A stretch of 25,300 nt of DNA from an uncultured Bacilli bacterium (GCA_958413985.1 CATYVZ010000012.1:1-25300), one strand, 5' to 3'. Numbered from the stretch's first letter, positions 7,264-14,937 are shown. The notes: generated by a model not told the origin, from the letters alone. Numbers and translations are program-made.

Positions 7264-7290
7264 ATAAAAAAATGCTTATTCAGCATTTTT
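7264..7290 (-). terminator. Terminator of spoVG with the stop codon in the loop
   Basis: AAAAATGC (7268-7275) and GCATTTTT (7283-7290) form an 8-bp stem. On the minus strand a T-rich tail follows. The spoVG stop TAA sits in the loop. Confidence 0.85.
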
Positions 7291-7533
7291 GTAAGCTTCT
7301 AAAATTTTATCTTGGAACATCTTACGAGTCTCTTGGTTAATTGGATGAGCTATATCACGATATTCTCCATTAGCTTTTTGACGGCTAGGCATAGCTATGA
7401 ATAAACCATCATTACCTTCGATTATTCTAATATCATGAATTGCAAAGCAATCATCGATTAGAACAGATGCTTTTCCTCTCATTCTTGAATTTTCTTTTTC
7501 TTCTTTACGAACTGTAACTGATGTAATTTCCAT
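7276..7533 (-). CDS. spoVG: SpoVG regulator protein
   Basis: 85 residues starting MEITSVTVRK, with DDCFAIHDIRIIEG, GLFIAMPSR and YRDIAHPINQETR, all diagnostic of SpoVG. The family is a small site-specific DNA/RNA-binding regulator, named from sporulation but broadly conserved in Firmicutes, where it affects cell division, virulence and cell-envelope genes. The start is supported by GGGAGAGG upstream and by a clear promoter in the gap to veg. It follows yabG and veg, an order also kept in Bacillus, where these genes lie close to each other. Length is slightly shorter than the 97 residues of B. subtilis, mainly at the C-terminus. Confidence 0.96.
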   Translation of the reverse strand: MEITSVTVRKEEKENSRMRGKASVLIDDCFAIHDIRIIEGNDGLFIAMPSRQKANGEYRDIAHPINQETRKMFQDKILEAYKNAE

Positions 7534-7568
7534 TAAAAACCTCTCCCTTCAGTATTTACTACAACCTA

Positions 7569-7597
7569 AGTATAACCTATTTTTACCAAAAAATCAA
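7569..7597 (-). promoter_or_regulatory. Sigma-A promoter of spoVG
   Basis: Minus strand: TTGATT (7597-7592), 17-bp spacer, TATACT (7574-7569), 36 bases before the start codon. spoVG is thus independent of yabG-veg. In B. subtilis spoVG uses sigma-H; this site fits sigma-A better. Confidence 0.75.
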
Positions 7598-7601
7598 TAC
7601 T

Positions 7602-7811
7602 TTAATACTCAATTTTTATTGTTTTATTAATGACATCAGTGTAAGAAAAAGATTTTTTCTCATTATTGTTAAGTTCAACTAAAAAAACATTTTCATATAA
7701 TTCTTTAATAGTAACGTGATATTTTTCATATTTATTTCGCCCTAAGTTGCATTTGATTGTCACTTTTTCGCCAATATAATTGTTTAGTTTACCTCTTATT
7801 TCTCCAATCAT
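7602..7811 (-). CDS. veg: Veg family protein
   Basis: 69 residues. The pattern GEKVTIKCNLGRNKYEKYHVTIKELYENVFLVEL with a final SYTDVINKTIKI is that of Veg (DUF1021), a small Sm-like beta-barrel protein. In B. subtilis it is highly transcribed in vegetative cells and stimulates biofilm genes by antagonising SinR. It shares ATGA with the end of yabG (4-base overlap), so the two are translationally coupled. That matches the yabG-veg order in Bacillus. The family is usually ~80-86 residues; this copy is shorter at the N-terminus. Confidence 0.88.
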   Translation of the reverse strand: MIGEIRGKLNNYIGEKVTIKCNLGRNKYEKYHVTIKELYENVFLVELNNNEKKSFSYTDVINKTIKIEY

Positions 7812-8587
7812 CGTGGATAACCCGTATACATCGTTCCTTTAGTTATAACTCCACCAATACCGTTTTTTCCATATTTAGTATTCTCGATGATTCCTTTTAA
7901 ATCGATATCTTGATTGACATCGGATAAACTCATTTTAGTAGCTATGATTGCTGGATCTAAAGCATGAATATTAATCCTTTTAGGACTACTAGCAAAATTA
8001 GCGCCAGCTTTAATTAATTCTTCGTAATCTGATTGACAAGCCCCAGCTATGATAATTAATTTATCGTGGCTTTTTTCAAACTTTCGCGCTTCTTTGATCG
8101 CTTTGACAAAATTATTACTGTTCTTATAAGCATTGATATTATCCGGTTTACCTTTTTTCTTATAGTAAGCATCATGACCTGTTATAACGATAATATTGGG
8201 GTTATATTCATTTAGCCAATCTTTAATATATAAAGGAATATTTTCTTCTTTTTCATTGATGCCTACTGCCCAAAGATTAGCTTCTTTATAATACTGCAAA
8301 CAACGGTTAAGATAATCAGGATCACTATCGATATGTAATATTTTACCTGGTAGATAAAAATAATCATCCCGGTTTAAATCAGTGTTTGGTTTAACTCTTT
8401 CCTCAAACTCTTTATCTTCTAAATCAACGCGATCAAATTTGGAAAGATCATCTTTATCGCTATCTGCACATAACCGAATATTAAGGCCTTTTAAATAATA
8501 AACATTATCGATAATATCAGTTATAATAAAAACAATATCGTGGTTGTAAGATTTTCTAGTAACTAAATCGCCAATGTCAAAATTCAT
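7808..8587 (-). CDS. yabG: YabG-family sporulation cysteine protease
   Basis: 259 residues, matching YabG along its length. An N-terminal SH3-like segment (FDIGDLVTRKSYNHDIVFII) is followed by the catalytic region: VITGHDAYYKKKG with His138 and IIIAGACQSDYEELIKAGANFASSP with Cys184, then HALDPAIIATKMS. In B. subtilis and Clostridioides difficile YabG processes spore coat or germination proteins, and a His/Cys pair in these two motifs has been reported as catalytic. The ATG is preceded by AGGTGAT. It lies in an operon with veg and is divergent from yrrN. Its presence implies that the organism sporulates or descends from a sporulator; no other sporulation gene lies in the window except spoVG, which is not sporulation-specific. 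Confidence 0.9.
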   Translation of the reverse strand: MNFDIGDLVTRKSYNHDIVFIITDIIDNVYYLKGLNIRLCADSDKDDLSKFDRVDLEDKEFEERVKPNTDLNRDDYFYLPGKILHIDSDPDYLNRCLQYYKEANLWAVGINEKEENIPLYIKDWLNEYNPNIIVITGHDAYYKKKGKPDNINAYKNSNNFVKAIKEARKFEKSHDKLIIIAGACQSDYEELIKAGANFASSPKRINIHALDPAIIATKMSLSDVNQDIDLKGIIENTKYGKNGIGGVITKGTMYTGYPR

Positions 8588-8603
8588 ATGATCACCTAGA
8601 ATG

Positions 8604-8609
8604 ATTATA
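8604..8609 (-). promoter_or_regulatory. Candidate -10 for yabG-veg
   Basis: On the minus strand TATAAT (within CATATAAT) lies about 17 bases before the yabG start, with no good -35 at 17 bp. CATATAAT also resembles the -10 of the mother-cell sigma factors SigE/SigK, which would suit a sporulation gene. The match is too weak to decide. Confidence 0.35.
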
Positions 8610-8657
8610 TGAATAAATGACTAAAAAAAGACCTTATAATAGAAATATAATTCCTAA

Positions 8658-8686
8658 TTTACATATTAAACTATCCATGCTATAAT
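8658..8686 (+). promoter_or_regulatory. Sigma-A promoter of yrrN-yrrO
   Basis: TTTACA (8658-8663), 17-bp spacer, perfect TATAAT (8681-8686). The predicted start of transcription (~8692) is downstream of the first in-frame ATG (8689), which fixes ATG 8707 as the true start. Confidence 0.85.
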
Positions 8687-8697
8687 ACATGCATGGA
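8674..8697 (+). promoter_or_regulatory. Palindrome centred on the yrrN -10, candidate operator
   Basis: TCCATGC (8674-8680) and GCATGGA (8691-8697) are exact inverted arms with a 10-bp spacer that contains the TATAAT. The left arm is upstream of transcription, so it would act as a DNA site rather than an RNA hairpin. Confidence 0.4.
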
Positions 8698-8706
8698 AGT
8701 GATGGA

Positions 8707-9528
8707 ATGAAAACATTGATTATACCTTCTAAAAAAGAACAATTTGAACTTAATTGTGATGGCATTATCATAGGTCTTAACGATTATAGTGTGAATTTAC
8801 CTTCTTATTTTAATTTAGAAGATTTAAAAGATATCGATAAAGAAATATTTGTCTGTTTAAATAAAAATATGCATAACCAAGATATCAAACCACTTGAAGA
8901 AATTTTGATCAAATTAAATGATTATAATATCAAAGGCGTTATTTTTTATGATTTAGCTATCCCTAATTTAGCTAAAAAATTAAAACTTAACTATGATTTA
9001 ATCTGGAGTCAAGAACACATGACTAACAATTATTACACGATTAATTTTTGGTATGATCACAATGTTAAGTATACGTGGGTATCTAACGATATCACTTTAA
9101 GGGAAATGAACGAAATAAAAGAAAATACTAACGCTAAATTATTAGTCACTTTATTTGGTTATTTACCGATGTTTACCTCACAACGTCATCTAGTGAAAAA
9201 CTATTTAAAAACTTTTTCTTTGAAGGATGATTCTAAGATCAATTACCTTACTAAAGAGGGCAAGACTTATCCTTTAACTGATGATCAAATGACAGTAACT
9301 TATACTAATTTCATTTTAGATGGTTTGAAAGAAAAAACTTTACTTAATTATGATTATATTGTTTTAAACAGTTTTTTAATACCTGACGCTAAATTTGAAA
9401 AAGTTTTATCACTTTTTAATAAAGTTAATAAAACCAATGTTGAACAGTTACAATTAAAGCTAAACGATATGTTCGACAATCTAGAGAAAGGCTTTTTCTA
9501 TAATGAAACTGTATATAAGGTGAAATAA
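8707..9528 (+). CDS. yrrN: U32-family tRNA hydroxylation protein, YrrN/TrhP1-like
   Basis: 273 residues from ATG 8707, with GGAAGTGATGG as ribosome binding site; an ATG at 8689 is in frame but lies at or before the transcription start. The chain reads as the N-terminal barrel of a U32 'peptidase' (GIIIGLNDYSVNLPSYFNLEDL, IKGVIFYDLAIPNLAKKL, TLFGYLPMFTSQRHLVKNYL), without the Cys cluster found in its neighbour. In B. subtilis yrrN and yrrO are needed, with prephenate, for 5-hydroxyuridine at the wobble base of tRNAs. The stop overlaps the yrrO ATG by one base. The yrrN-yrrO-greA order mirrors B. subtilis yrrM-yrrN-yrrO-udk-greA, minus yrrM and udk. Confidence 0.85.
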   Translation: MKTLIIPSKKEQFELNCDGIIIGLNDYSVNLPSYFNLEDLKDIDKEIFVCLNKNMHNQDIKPLEEILIKLNDYNIKGVIFYDLAIPNLAKKLKLNYDLIWSQEHMTNNYYTINFWYDHNVKYTWVSNDITLREMNEIKENTNAKLLVTLFGYLPMFTSQRHLVKNYLKTFSLKDDSKINYLTKEGKTYPLTDDQMTVTYTNFILDGLKEKTLLNYDYIVLNSFLIPDAKFEKVLSLFNKVNKTNVEQLQLKLNDMFDNLEKGFFYNETVYKVK

Positions 9529-10733
9529 TGAAACCGGAAATTTTAGCGCCAGCTGGCGATTTAGAAAGATTAAAAATAGCTTGCCTATATGGCGCCGATG
9601 CTGTATATTTAGGTGGGCAATTATTCGGCTTAAGAGCTAATGCTGTTAACTTTACTATCGATCAAATGGTAGAAGGGGTAACGTTTGCGCATAATTTAAA
9701 TAAAAAAGTTTATGTAACTGTTAATATCGTTCTTCACAACAAAGAGATCAAACATGTTACCAAGTATTTAAAACAATTAGATGAAATTGGCGTCGACGCT
9801 ATTATCGTAAGTGATTTAGCTGTTTTAGATTTAGCTAAAAAAAATACTAATCTCGATATTCATATTTCGACGCAACAATCGACTTTAAATTATGAAGCAG
9901 TTCAATTTTTTAAAGATTTAGGTGTCACTAGAATCGTTTTAGCTAGAGAAGCTACTAAAGAAGAAATAGCTATCGTTAAAAAAGTCGGATTAGAAGTTGA
10001 AATATTTATTCATGGTGCGATGTGTGCAAGTTATAGTGGTCGTTGTGTATTATCAAATTATTTAACTAATCGCGATGCTAACCGTGGTGGTTGTAGTCAA
10101 ATATGTCGTTGGGATTTTGATTTGTTAGATGAAAATAAAAATGTCATTAAAGGAGATAAAAACTTTACTTTTTGCTCTAAAGATTTGTCGCTTTTAAAGC
10201 ATGTGCCCGATATATGTGAAATGAAAGTCGATTCTCTTAAAATAGAAGGGCGAATGCGTTCGATTTATTATATTGCTACGGTAGTCGGTATCTATCGAAA
10301 AGCAATCGACGATTATTACAAGCAAAAATATGTATACAATTCAGATTATGAGAATATACTATCTAGAGTAGCCAATCGCGACAGTATCGTTCAGTTTTTC
10401 GATGGCAACTATGATGAAAATTGTAGCTACTATAACAATCGAATTGAAATTTCTAATCAAGATTTTTTAGGGGTTGTCATAGACTATGATAAAGAAAAAA
10501 AGATGGCTAAAATCGAACAACGAAATTATTTTAAAAAAGGTGATATCGTTGAATTTTTTGGACCAGACAATGTTGTTGGTCGCTCTTATTTAATCGACGA
10601 AATATACGACAGCGATAAAAATAAGATCGAAATAGTAAGGCATCCTAAACAGATTGTCTATTTGAAAGTTGACATGACGTTAAATAAATATGATTTGATG
10701 CGAATTAAAGTTGACAAAAATAAAAAAGTGTAG
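9528..10733 (+). CDS. yrrO: U32-family tRNA 5-hydroxyuridine synthesis protein, YrrO/TrhP2-like
   Basis: 401 residues. PEILAPAGDLERLKIACLYGADAVYLGG opens the U32 barrel. The family signature is EIFIHGAMCASYSGRC followed by NRGGCSQICRW, whose four Cys are placed to hold an iron-sulfur cluster. SLKIEGRMRSIYYIATV follows, with a C-terminal beta domain from about residue 300. Despite the name 'peptidase U32', these proteins act in tRNA hydroxylation in B. subtilis (with YrrN) and E. coli (TrhP). Start codon ATG 9528 overlaps the yrrN stop, so the pair is co-translated. Its last 23 bases contain the greA promoter. Confidence 0.92.
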   Translation: MKPEILAPAGDLERLKIACLYGADAVYLGGQLFGLRANAVNFTIDQMVEGVTFAHNLNKKVYVTVNIVLHNKEIKHVTKYLKQLDEIGVDAIIVSDLAVLDLAKKNTNLDIHISTQQSTLNYEAVQFFKDLGVTRIVLAREATKEEIAIVKKVGLEVEIFIHGAMCASYSGRCVLSNYLTNRDANRGGCSQICRWDFDLLDENKNVIKGDKNFTFCSKDLSLLKHVPDICEMKVDSLKIEGRMRSIYYIATVVGIYRKAIDDYYKQKYVYNSDYENILSRVANRDSIVQFFDGNYDENCSYYNNRIEISNQDFLGVVIDYDKEKKMAKIEQRNYFKKGDIVEFFGPDNVVGRSYLIDEIYDSDKNKIEIVRHPKQIVYLKVDMTLNKYDLMRIKVDKNKKV

Positions 10734-10739
10734 TATTAT
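10711..10739 (+). promoter_or_regulatory. Sigma-A promoter of greA inside the end of yrrO
   Basis: Perfect TTGACA (10711-10716), 17-bp spacer, TATTAT (10734-10739). The TTG at 10711 can be misread as a greA start codon, but it is the -35 box. Confidence 0.85.
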
Positions 10740-10770
10740 TTTTGTTGTTCGTATTAAGAAAGGTGATTAT

Positions 10771-11238
10771 ATGTCAAACAAGGAAGTTTACGTAACCGCT
10801 AATGGCTTAGAAGAAATGCGGGAAGAATTAGATAATTTAATCAATGTTAGAAGACCAGAGATCATCAATGCTTTAAAAGAAGCACGGGCTTTGGGTGACT
10901 TATCTGAAAATGCTGAATATGACGCAGCGCGAAACGATCAAGCGGTCGTAGAAAATAGAATAAAAGAATTAGAAACATTAATTGAAAATGCTAAACTAAT
11001 CAATGAAGTAGATACCGATAAAGTGACTATTGGAACAAACGTTAAAATAGAATATGTTGCCGATGGTGAAGTTGAGACTTATTCGATTGTCGGTAGTACA
11101 GAAGCTGACCCATTTGAAAATAAAATATCTAATGAATCACCGATTGCTCAAGCTATTTTAGGATTGAAAGTAGGAAGCATCGCTTCAGTTGAAAGTCCTA
11201 ATGGTAAATATGACGTTAAAGTTGTTGAAATTTTTTAA
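10771..11238 (+). CDS. greA: Transcription elongation factor GreA
   Basis: 155 residues. An N-terminal coiled coil enters the RNA polymerase secondary channel; its tip carries the acidic DLSENAEYDAA (residues ~42-52), which stimulates cleavage of backtracked RNA. The C-terminal domain has VKIEYVADGEVETYSIVGSTEADP and SPIAQAILGLKVG. The start ATG 10771 has AAAGGTGAT upstream; the longer reading frame from TTG 10711 is excluded because that TTG is the -35 box and would precede the transcript. Length equals the usual GreA. The gene follows yrrO as in B. subtilis. Confidence 0.96.
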   Translation: MSNKEVYVTANGLEEMREELDNLINVRRPEIINALKEARALGDLSENAEYDAARNDQAVVENRIKELETLIENAKLINEVDTDKVTIGTNVKIEYVADGEVETYSIVGSTEADPFENKISNESPIAQAILGLKVGSIASVESPNGKYDVKVVEIF

Positions 11239-11261
11239 AACATCTAAAAAGATGTTTTTTT
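11237..11261 (+). terminator. Intrinsic terminator of greA, overlapping its stop
   Basis: AAAACATCT (11237-11245), loop AAAA, AGATGTTTT (11250-11258), then more T to 11261. The stem starts within the TAA stop codon. Confidence 0.88.
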
Positions 11262-11272
11262 AGGAATTTTAC

Positions 11273-11301
11273 TTGAAAATAAAGTTTAAATATTATATAC
11301 T
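11273..11301 (+). promoter_or_regulatory. Sigma-A promoter of tig
   Basis: TTGAAA (11273-11278), 17-bp spacer, TATACT (11296-11301). A strong AAGGAGG ribosome binding site follows before ATG 11331. Confidence 0.8.
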
Positions 11302-11330
11302 AATTAATGAACTTTGAAGGAGGATAAAAG

Positions 11331-12566
11331 ATGAAAGAAGTTTTAATTAAAATTGATGGTGAAGATTGGAAAAATGCTTTAGATAAAGCGTTTAAAAAAT
11401 TAAATAAAGAAGCAAAAATAGATGGATTTAGACCTGGAAAAGCGCCTAAAGAAGTTTATATCAAAAAATATGGCATGACCAATATCTATATGGAGGCTGC
11501 TGAAAGTTGCCTAAATCAAGCTTATGAACAAATGTTAGAAAAAAATGGTGATGATATAATTGTAGCGCAACCAGAGATCAACTTAAGTGCAGTAACTGAC
11601 GATTATGTGGAATTTAAATTTAATCTAACATTAAAACCAGAAGTCAAATTAGGTAAATACAAAGATCTAGGTGTTAAAAAGGACGAAGTTAAAGTAACTG
11701 ATCTAGAAGTTAGTGAAGCGATCGAACAGATGCGTCAAAGATATATCGAAAATATCGACAAAGAAGGTAAAGTGGCTGATGGTGACGTTGCCGTTATCGA
11801 TTTTGAAGGTTTTAAAGATGGCGTTGCTTTCGATGGTGGTAAAGGCGAAAACTATTCTTTAAAAATCGGTAGCAATACTTTTATACCAGGTTTTGAGGAA
11901 CAGATTATCGGGATGGAAAAAGGCGAAGAAAAAGATATCGATTTAACTTTCCCTAGTGATTATCATGCGGAAGATTTAAAAGGAAAAGCTGTTGTCTTTA
12001 AAGTTAAAGTTAAAGAAATTAAACAACAAAAATTGCCAGAATTAGATAAAGATTTCTTCTTAGATTTAGGAATGGAAGGAATCGAAACTAAAGAAGATTT
12101 AGAAAAACAATTAGAAGAAAATATCAAAGTTAGAAAAGAAGCTGAAGTTGAAAACAAATATATCGATGAGTTATTAGCTAAAGCTGCTGAAAATACTAAG
12201 ATAGATATTCCAGAAGCAATGATCAACGAAGAAATCGATCGCATTTTAAAACAATATGAAGAAAATTTGAAGATGCAAGGTATAACTTTAGAAATGTTTT
12301 ATCAATTTACAAACAGCGATGAGCAAGCTTTACGTGATCAAATGAAAGAAGAAGCCCAAAACCGTGTTACATATCGGTTGATGTTAGAAGAAATTGCTAA
12401 GGAAGAAAAAATTGAAGTTAGCGATGAACAAGCTGAAACTGAAGCTATTAATCTAGCTACTAAATATCAAATGGATAAAGAAGAATTCTTAAAAACATTT
12501 GGCGGTTTAGAAATGGTAAAATATGATTTAAAAATGCGTCAAGCATTAGAAGTTCTAAAAAAATAG
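11331..12566 (+). CDS. tig: Trigger factor (ribosome-associated chaperone, PPIase)
   Basis: 411 residues in three parts. The N-terminal ribosome-binding domain has the signature GFRPGKAPKEVYIKKYG (residues ~34-50). An FKBP-like prolyl isomerase domain runs from about 143 to 230 (VADGDVAVIDFEGF, GFEEQIIGMEKGEEKDI, LKGKAVVFKVKVKEI). The C-terminal helical arms hold nascent chains. Relative to B. subtilis the first ~14 residues, including the first beta strand, are absent; the AAGGAGG just upstream shows this is the true start. It is transcribed alone from its own promoter and stops in a strong terminator. The protease genes clpP/clpX, which often follow tig, are not present. Confidence 0.96.
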   Translation: MKEVLIKIDGEDWKNALDKAFKKLNKEAKIDGFRPGKAPKEVYIKKYGMTNIYMEAAESCLNQAYEQMLEKNGDDIIVAQPEINLSAVTDDYVEFKFNLTLKPEVKLGKYKDLGVKKDEVKVTDLEVSEAIEQMRQRYIENIDKEGKVADGDVAVIDFEGFKDGVAFDGGKGENYSLKIGSNTFIPGFEEQIIGMEKGEEKDIDLTFPSDYHAEDLKGKAVVFKVKVKEIKQQKLPELDKDFFLDLGMEGIETKEDLEKQLEENIKVRKEAEVENKYIDELLAKAAENTKIDIPEAMINEEIDRILKQYEENLKMQGITLEMFYQFTNSDEQALRDQMKEEAQNRVTYRLMLEEIAKEEKIEVSDEQAETEAINLATKYQMDKEEFLKTFGGLEMVKYDLKMRQALEVLKK

Positions 12567-12576
12567 AACTTTTTTT
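12550..12576 (+). terminator. Intrinsic terminator of tig, containing its stop codon
   Basis: AAGTTCTA (12550-12557) and TAGAACTT (12564-12571) pair around a loop of six A, with seven T from 12570. The TAG stop is the first part of the right arm. Confidence 0.88.
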
Positions 12577-12657
12577 GTAAAAAAAGTGCAAATATGCAAA
12601 AAAAATGCATGTTATTTATAAAATTGTGATAGAATAATTATGGAAAGGAGTGAATTT

Positions 12658-13818
12658 ATGTTAATTAACTATATAATTTCTGGCTATAAGGTCTTTAGTA
12701 ATGAAGCTGATTTTACGATGTTAGGTGACAAAAAATTCAAAAATAAAAACTTTGTGTTTGATTTTAATGATAAAGAAATATTAAAATCATCTATTATTTA
12801 TGGTCCCAATAATACTGGTAAAAGTACTTTTATTGATTCGATTGTTTTATTAAAAGAAATCATTAATAAAGAAATAGTTGATCGAAATATCCTAGATGAT
12901 GAGGCAATCTATAATTTTTCATTAAAAGAAAAAATTATTGATTACAAAATAGAATTTATATATGATAATTTGATTTTTGATTATGATTTGAGTTTTAAAT
13001 ATAATTTTGGAATAATAAAAGAGAAACTTTTAATTGATCATGAGTTAATATTTGATCGTAATGGAAATAGTAAATTTTCTACCGAAACTTTTAATGATTA
13101 TAATGATAAATTAATTGTTTGTTTTATGCCAAATGAATATAAGAAATATACTGATCTTTTTAAAAAGTTTTTTGATAGTTTATTAATTGTAACAAATGAT
13201 AATACTGATATTTTTATTGATGAAGTTTATGATTATTTAAAAGGTTGTACTAAAAGTGAAAGAGAAAGATTTAATAAAATTATTAAGTTAGCTGATATTA
13301 GTTTGGATTCGGTTGATTTGCTTGATTATCAAAATGAACCTAAGAGTTTGAATTTAATTTCAAAATATAAAATTAATAATAAAAAATATGGATATTTCAC
13401 GTTCTTCAGTGACTCTGATGGTACTAAAAAATTCATGAAATATTTAGTAAAAATATTAATTTCCTTAAAAGAAGGCGGAATTGTGATAATTGATGAAATT
13501 GATAGTAGTTTACATACTTTACTTACTAAAAGTGTAATTAATATTTTTAACAACAATAACAATAAAAAAGCACAGTTGATTACAACTTCCCATGATCTGC
13601 TTCTTTTAGATTCTAAATATTTATTCCGTAAAGATCAAATTTGGTTTACTTATAAAGATGATAAGGATGTATATTTTTATTGTTTAAATGATTTTAAATG
13701 TAATAGTGATGAAGGAATTAGAAATAATTTATTGAAATCTTATTTAAAAGGTATGTTTGGAGCTTTACCGCACCCTGATATTGAAAGTGAGTTTTATGAG
13801 GAAGATACCGAATCTTAG
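12658..13818 (+). CDS. AAA-family ATPase (AAA15/RloA-like), putative defence component
   Basis: 386 residues. Walker A is YGPNNTGKST (residues 48-57), preceded by an N-terminal beta region starting NYIISGYKVFSNEADF, as in SMC/ABC-like ATPases of COG1106. A long helical insertion follows. SDSDGTKKFM (251-260) resembles the family's signature motif, Walker B is IVIIDEID (275-282) with SSLH after it, and TTSHD (309-313) is the sensor His. The C-terminal YLKGMFGALPHPD matches the usual ending of RloA-type ATPases. ATG 12658 is chosen because AAAGGAGTG lies five bases upstream; an ATG at 12640 precedes this SD. It overlaps the TOPRIM gene by 23 bases. Codon use (frequent ATA, AGT, TTT) differs from flanking core genes, suggesting transfer. 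Anti-phage function is inferred from the pairing only. Confidence 0.8.
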   Translation: MLINYIISGYKVFSNEADFTMLGDKKFKNKNFVFDFNDKEILKSSIIYGPNNTGKSTFIDSIVLLKEIINKEIVDRNILDDEAIYNFSLKEKIIDYKIEFIYDNLIFDYDLSFKYNFGIIKEKLLIDHELIFDRNGNSKFSTETFNDYNDKLIVCFMPNEYKKYTDLFKKFFDSLLIVTNDNTDIFIDEVYDYLKGCTKSERERFNKIIKLADISLDSVDLLDYQNEPKSLNLISKYKINNKKYGYFTFFSDSDGTKKFMKYLVKILISLKEGGIVIIDEIDSSLHTLLTKSVINIFNNNNNKKAQLITTSHDLLLLDSKYLFRKDQIWFTYKDDKDVYFYCLNDFKCNSDEGIRNNLLKSYLKGMFGALPHPDIESEFYEEDTES

Positions 13819-14371
13819 ACCAGATTTATATTTGCTTGTTGAAGGATATGCTGACAATAGTACACTTTTAAAAATAATAAAAGAATTCGATTTGAAATAT
13901 AATGTTAAAATAATTGATTCAAAAGGGTTTAATAATATTGTCAATCGTTATTTAGACTGTATAACAAAATATCCATATAGTAAAATTTTTGTTTTCTGTG
14001 ATTTAGATGGTAATAAAACTTTAAAATATATTAAAAGTTTATTTTGCGATAAAGATATTAATATTGACACTGCTTCTATTTATTTTGTAAATCCTATAAT
14101 TGAATTTTTATGGTTTATATCTCGTAAACAACAAGCTATAAAATATACCAAAAAGAAAGAATTTAATAAATTTATTAAAGATGAATTTAATATTTCAGAA
14201 TATCGTGGTACAAAAGATCAGATTGATAAAATAATTAAACAATTAAATGAGAAGGATCTTAAAAATATGTTGATTAATATTAAAAGATTGGTTAGTGATA
14301 ATGATAGTGAATTGCCATCAACTAATATTTTGAAATTAAAAGAATTATTAGAAAAAGAAGATGATAATTAA
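13796..14371 (+). CDS. Small TOPRIM-like protein, partner of the upstream AAA ATPase
   Basis: 191 residues from ATG 13796, preceded by AAAGTGAG; earlier in-frame codons lie inside the ATPase gene. The first 75 residues fit a TOPRIM fold: a strand ending in the metal-binding glutamate (LYLLVEGYADNS, Glu16), a glycine turn (DSKGFNNIV), and the DxD motif (IFVFCDLDGN, Asp69 and Asp71). The rest is Lys-rich and helical with no recognised motif. TOPRIM proteins next to ABC/AAA ATPases occur in RloA-RloB, PARIS (AriA-AriB), OLD and Gabija-type defence, where they act as nucleases. This protein is shorter than AriB. The start overlaps the ATPase end by 23 bases and its stop is one base before rsmD, so the three genes may be co-translated. 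Confidence 0.68.
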   Translation: MRKIPNLRPDLYLLVEGYADNSTLLKIIKEFDLKYNVKIIDSKGFNNIVNRYLDCITKYPYSKIFVFCDLDGNKTLKYIKSLFCDKDINIDTASIYFVNPIIEFLWFISRKQQAIKYTKKKEFNKFIKDEFNISEYRGTKDQIDKIIKQLNEKDLKNMLINIKRLVSDNDSELPSTNILKLKELLEKEDDN

Positions 14372-14372
14372 A

Positions 14373-14906
14373 ATGCGAGTGATAAGTGGAAAATATAAAG
14401 GAAGAAAATTAAATGGTTTTAGTATCGATGGTACAAGACCAACGATGGATCGGGTTAAAGAATCGATGTTTGCGTTAATTCAAAACAAATTAAAAGATGC
14501 AATCTGCTTAGATTTATTTGCTGGAAGTGGCAGTTTAGGAATCGAAGCTTTAAGTAACGGTGCTAAGAAGTGCTATTTTATCGATAACAATCAAATTGCT
14601 ATTGATACTATCATCAAAAACACAATAGATATAGATAACAAAGAGATATTAAAACAAGATTGCTTTATAGCTTTGGAGGAATTTAAAAATAAAGTTAAAT
14701 TTGACATCGTGTTTTTAGATCCACCTTATCATGACCGCCTTATTAATCAAGTGTTATTTAAACTAAAAGAAAATAAATTACTAAATACTAATGGTATTGT
14801 AGTTTGTGAATTAGAAGAAGATAACATTAAAACTGACTTAAAGTTAATTAAAGAAAAAAAATATGGCAATAAAAAAGTTAAAATATTTGAAAATGAAGAT
14901 TTATAG
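14373..14906 (+). CDS. rsmD: 16S rRNA (guanine(966)-N2)-methyltransferase RsmD
   Basis: 177 residues starting MRVISGKYKGRKL, the canonical RsmD N-terminus. TRPTMDRVKESMFALI and LDLFAGSGSLGIEAL (SAM-binding loop) follow, then CYFIDNN and the catalytic FLDPPYHD. It methylates G966 of 16S rRNA on assembled 30S subunits. ATG 14373 is preferred over 14361 because of the conserved start; no good ribosome binding site is seen, and the stop of the preceding TOPRIM gene is one base away, suggesting coupling by re-initiation. coaD, which often follows rsmD, is replaced by the bacteriocin operon. That supports recent rearrangement on both sides of rsmD. Confidence 0.94.
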   Translation: MRVISGKYKGRKLNGFSIDGTRPTMDRVKESMFALIQNKLKDAICLDLFAGSGSLGIEALSNGAKKCYFIDNNQIAIDTIIKNTIDIDNKEILKQDCFIALEEFKNKVKFDIVFLDPPYHDRLINQVLFKLKENKLLNTNGIVVCELEEDNIKTDLKLIKEKKYGNKKVKIFENEDL

Positions 14907-14937
14907 ATAAAGTGGTGCAGTTGAAATTTAAAAAAAG

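Noticed and set aside
10711..10770. N-terminal extension of GreA from TTG 10711
   Set aside because: The TTG is the -35 box of the greA promoter, and ATG 10771 has the SD.
12570..12612. A/T hairpin (ACTTTTTT/AAAAAAGT) and repeated TGCA after tig
   Set aside because: All-A/T stem next to the real terminator T run, and three TGCA at uneven spacing; no convincing function.
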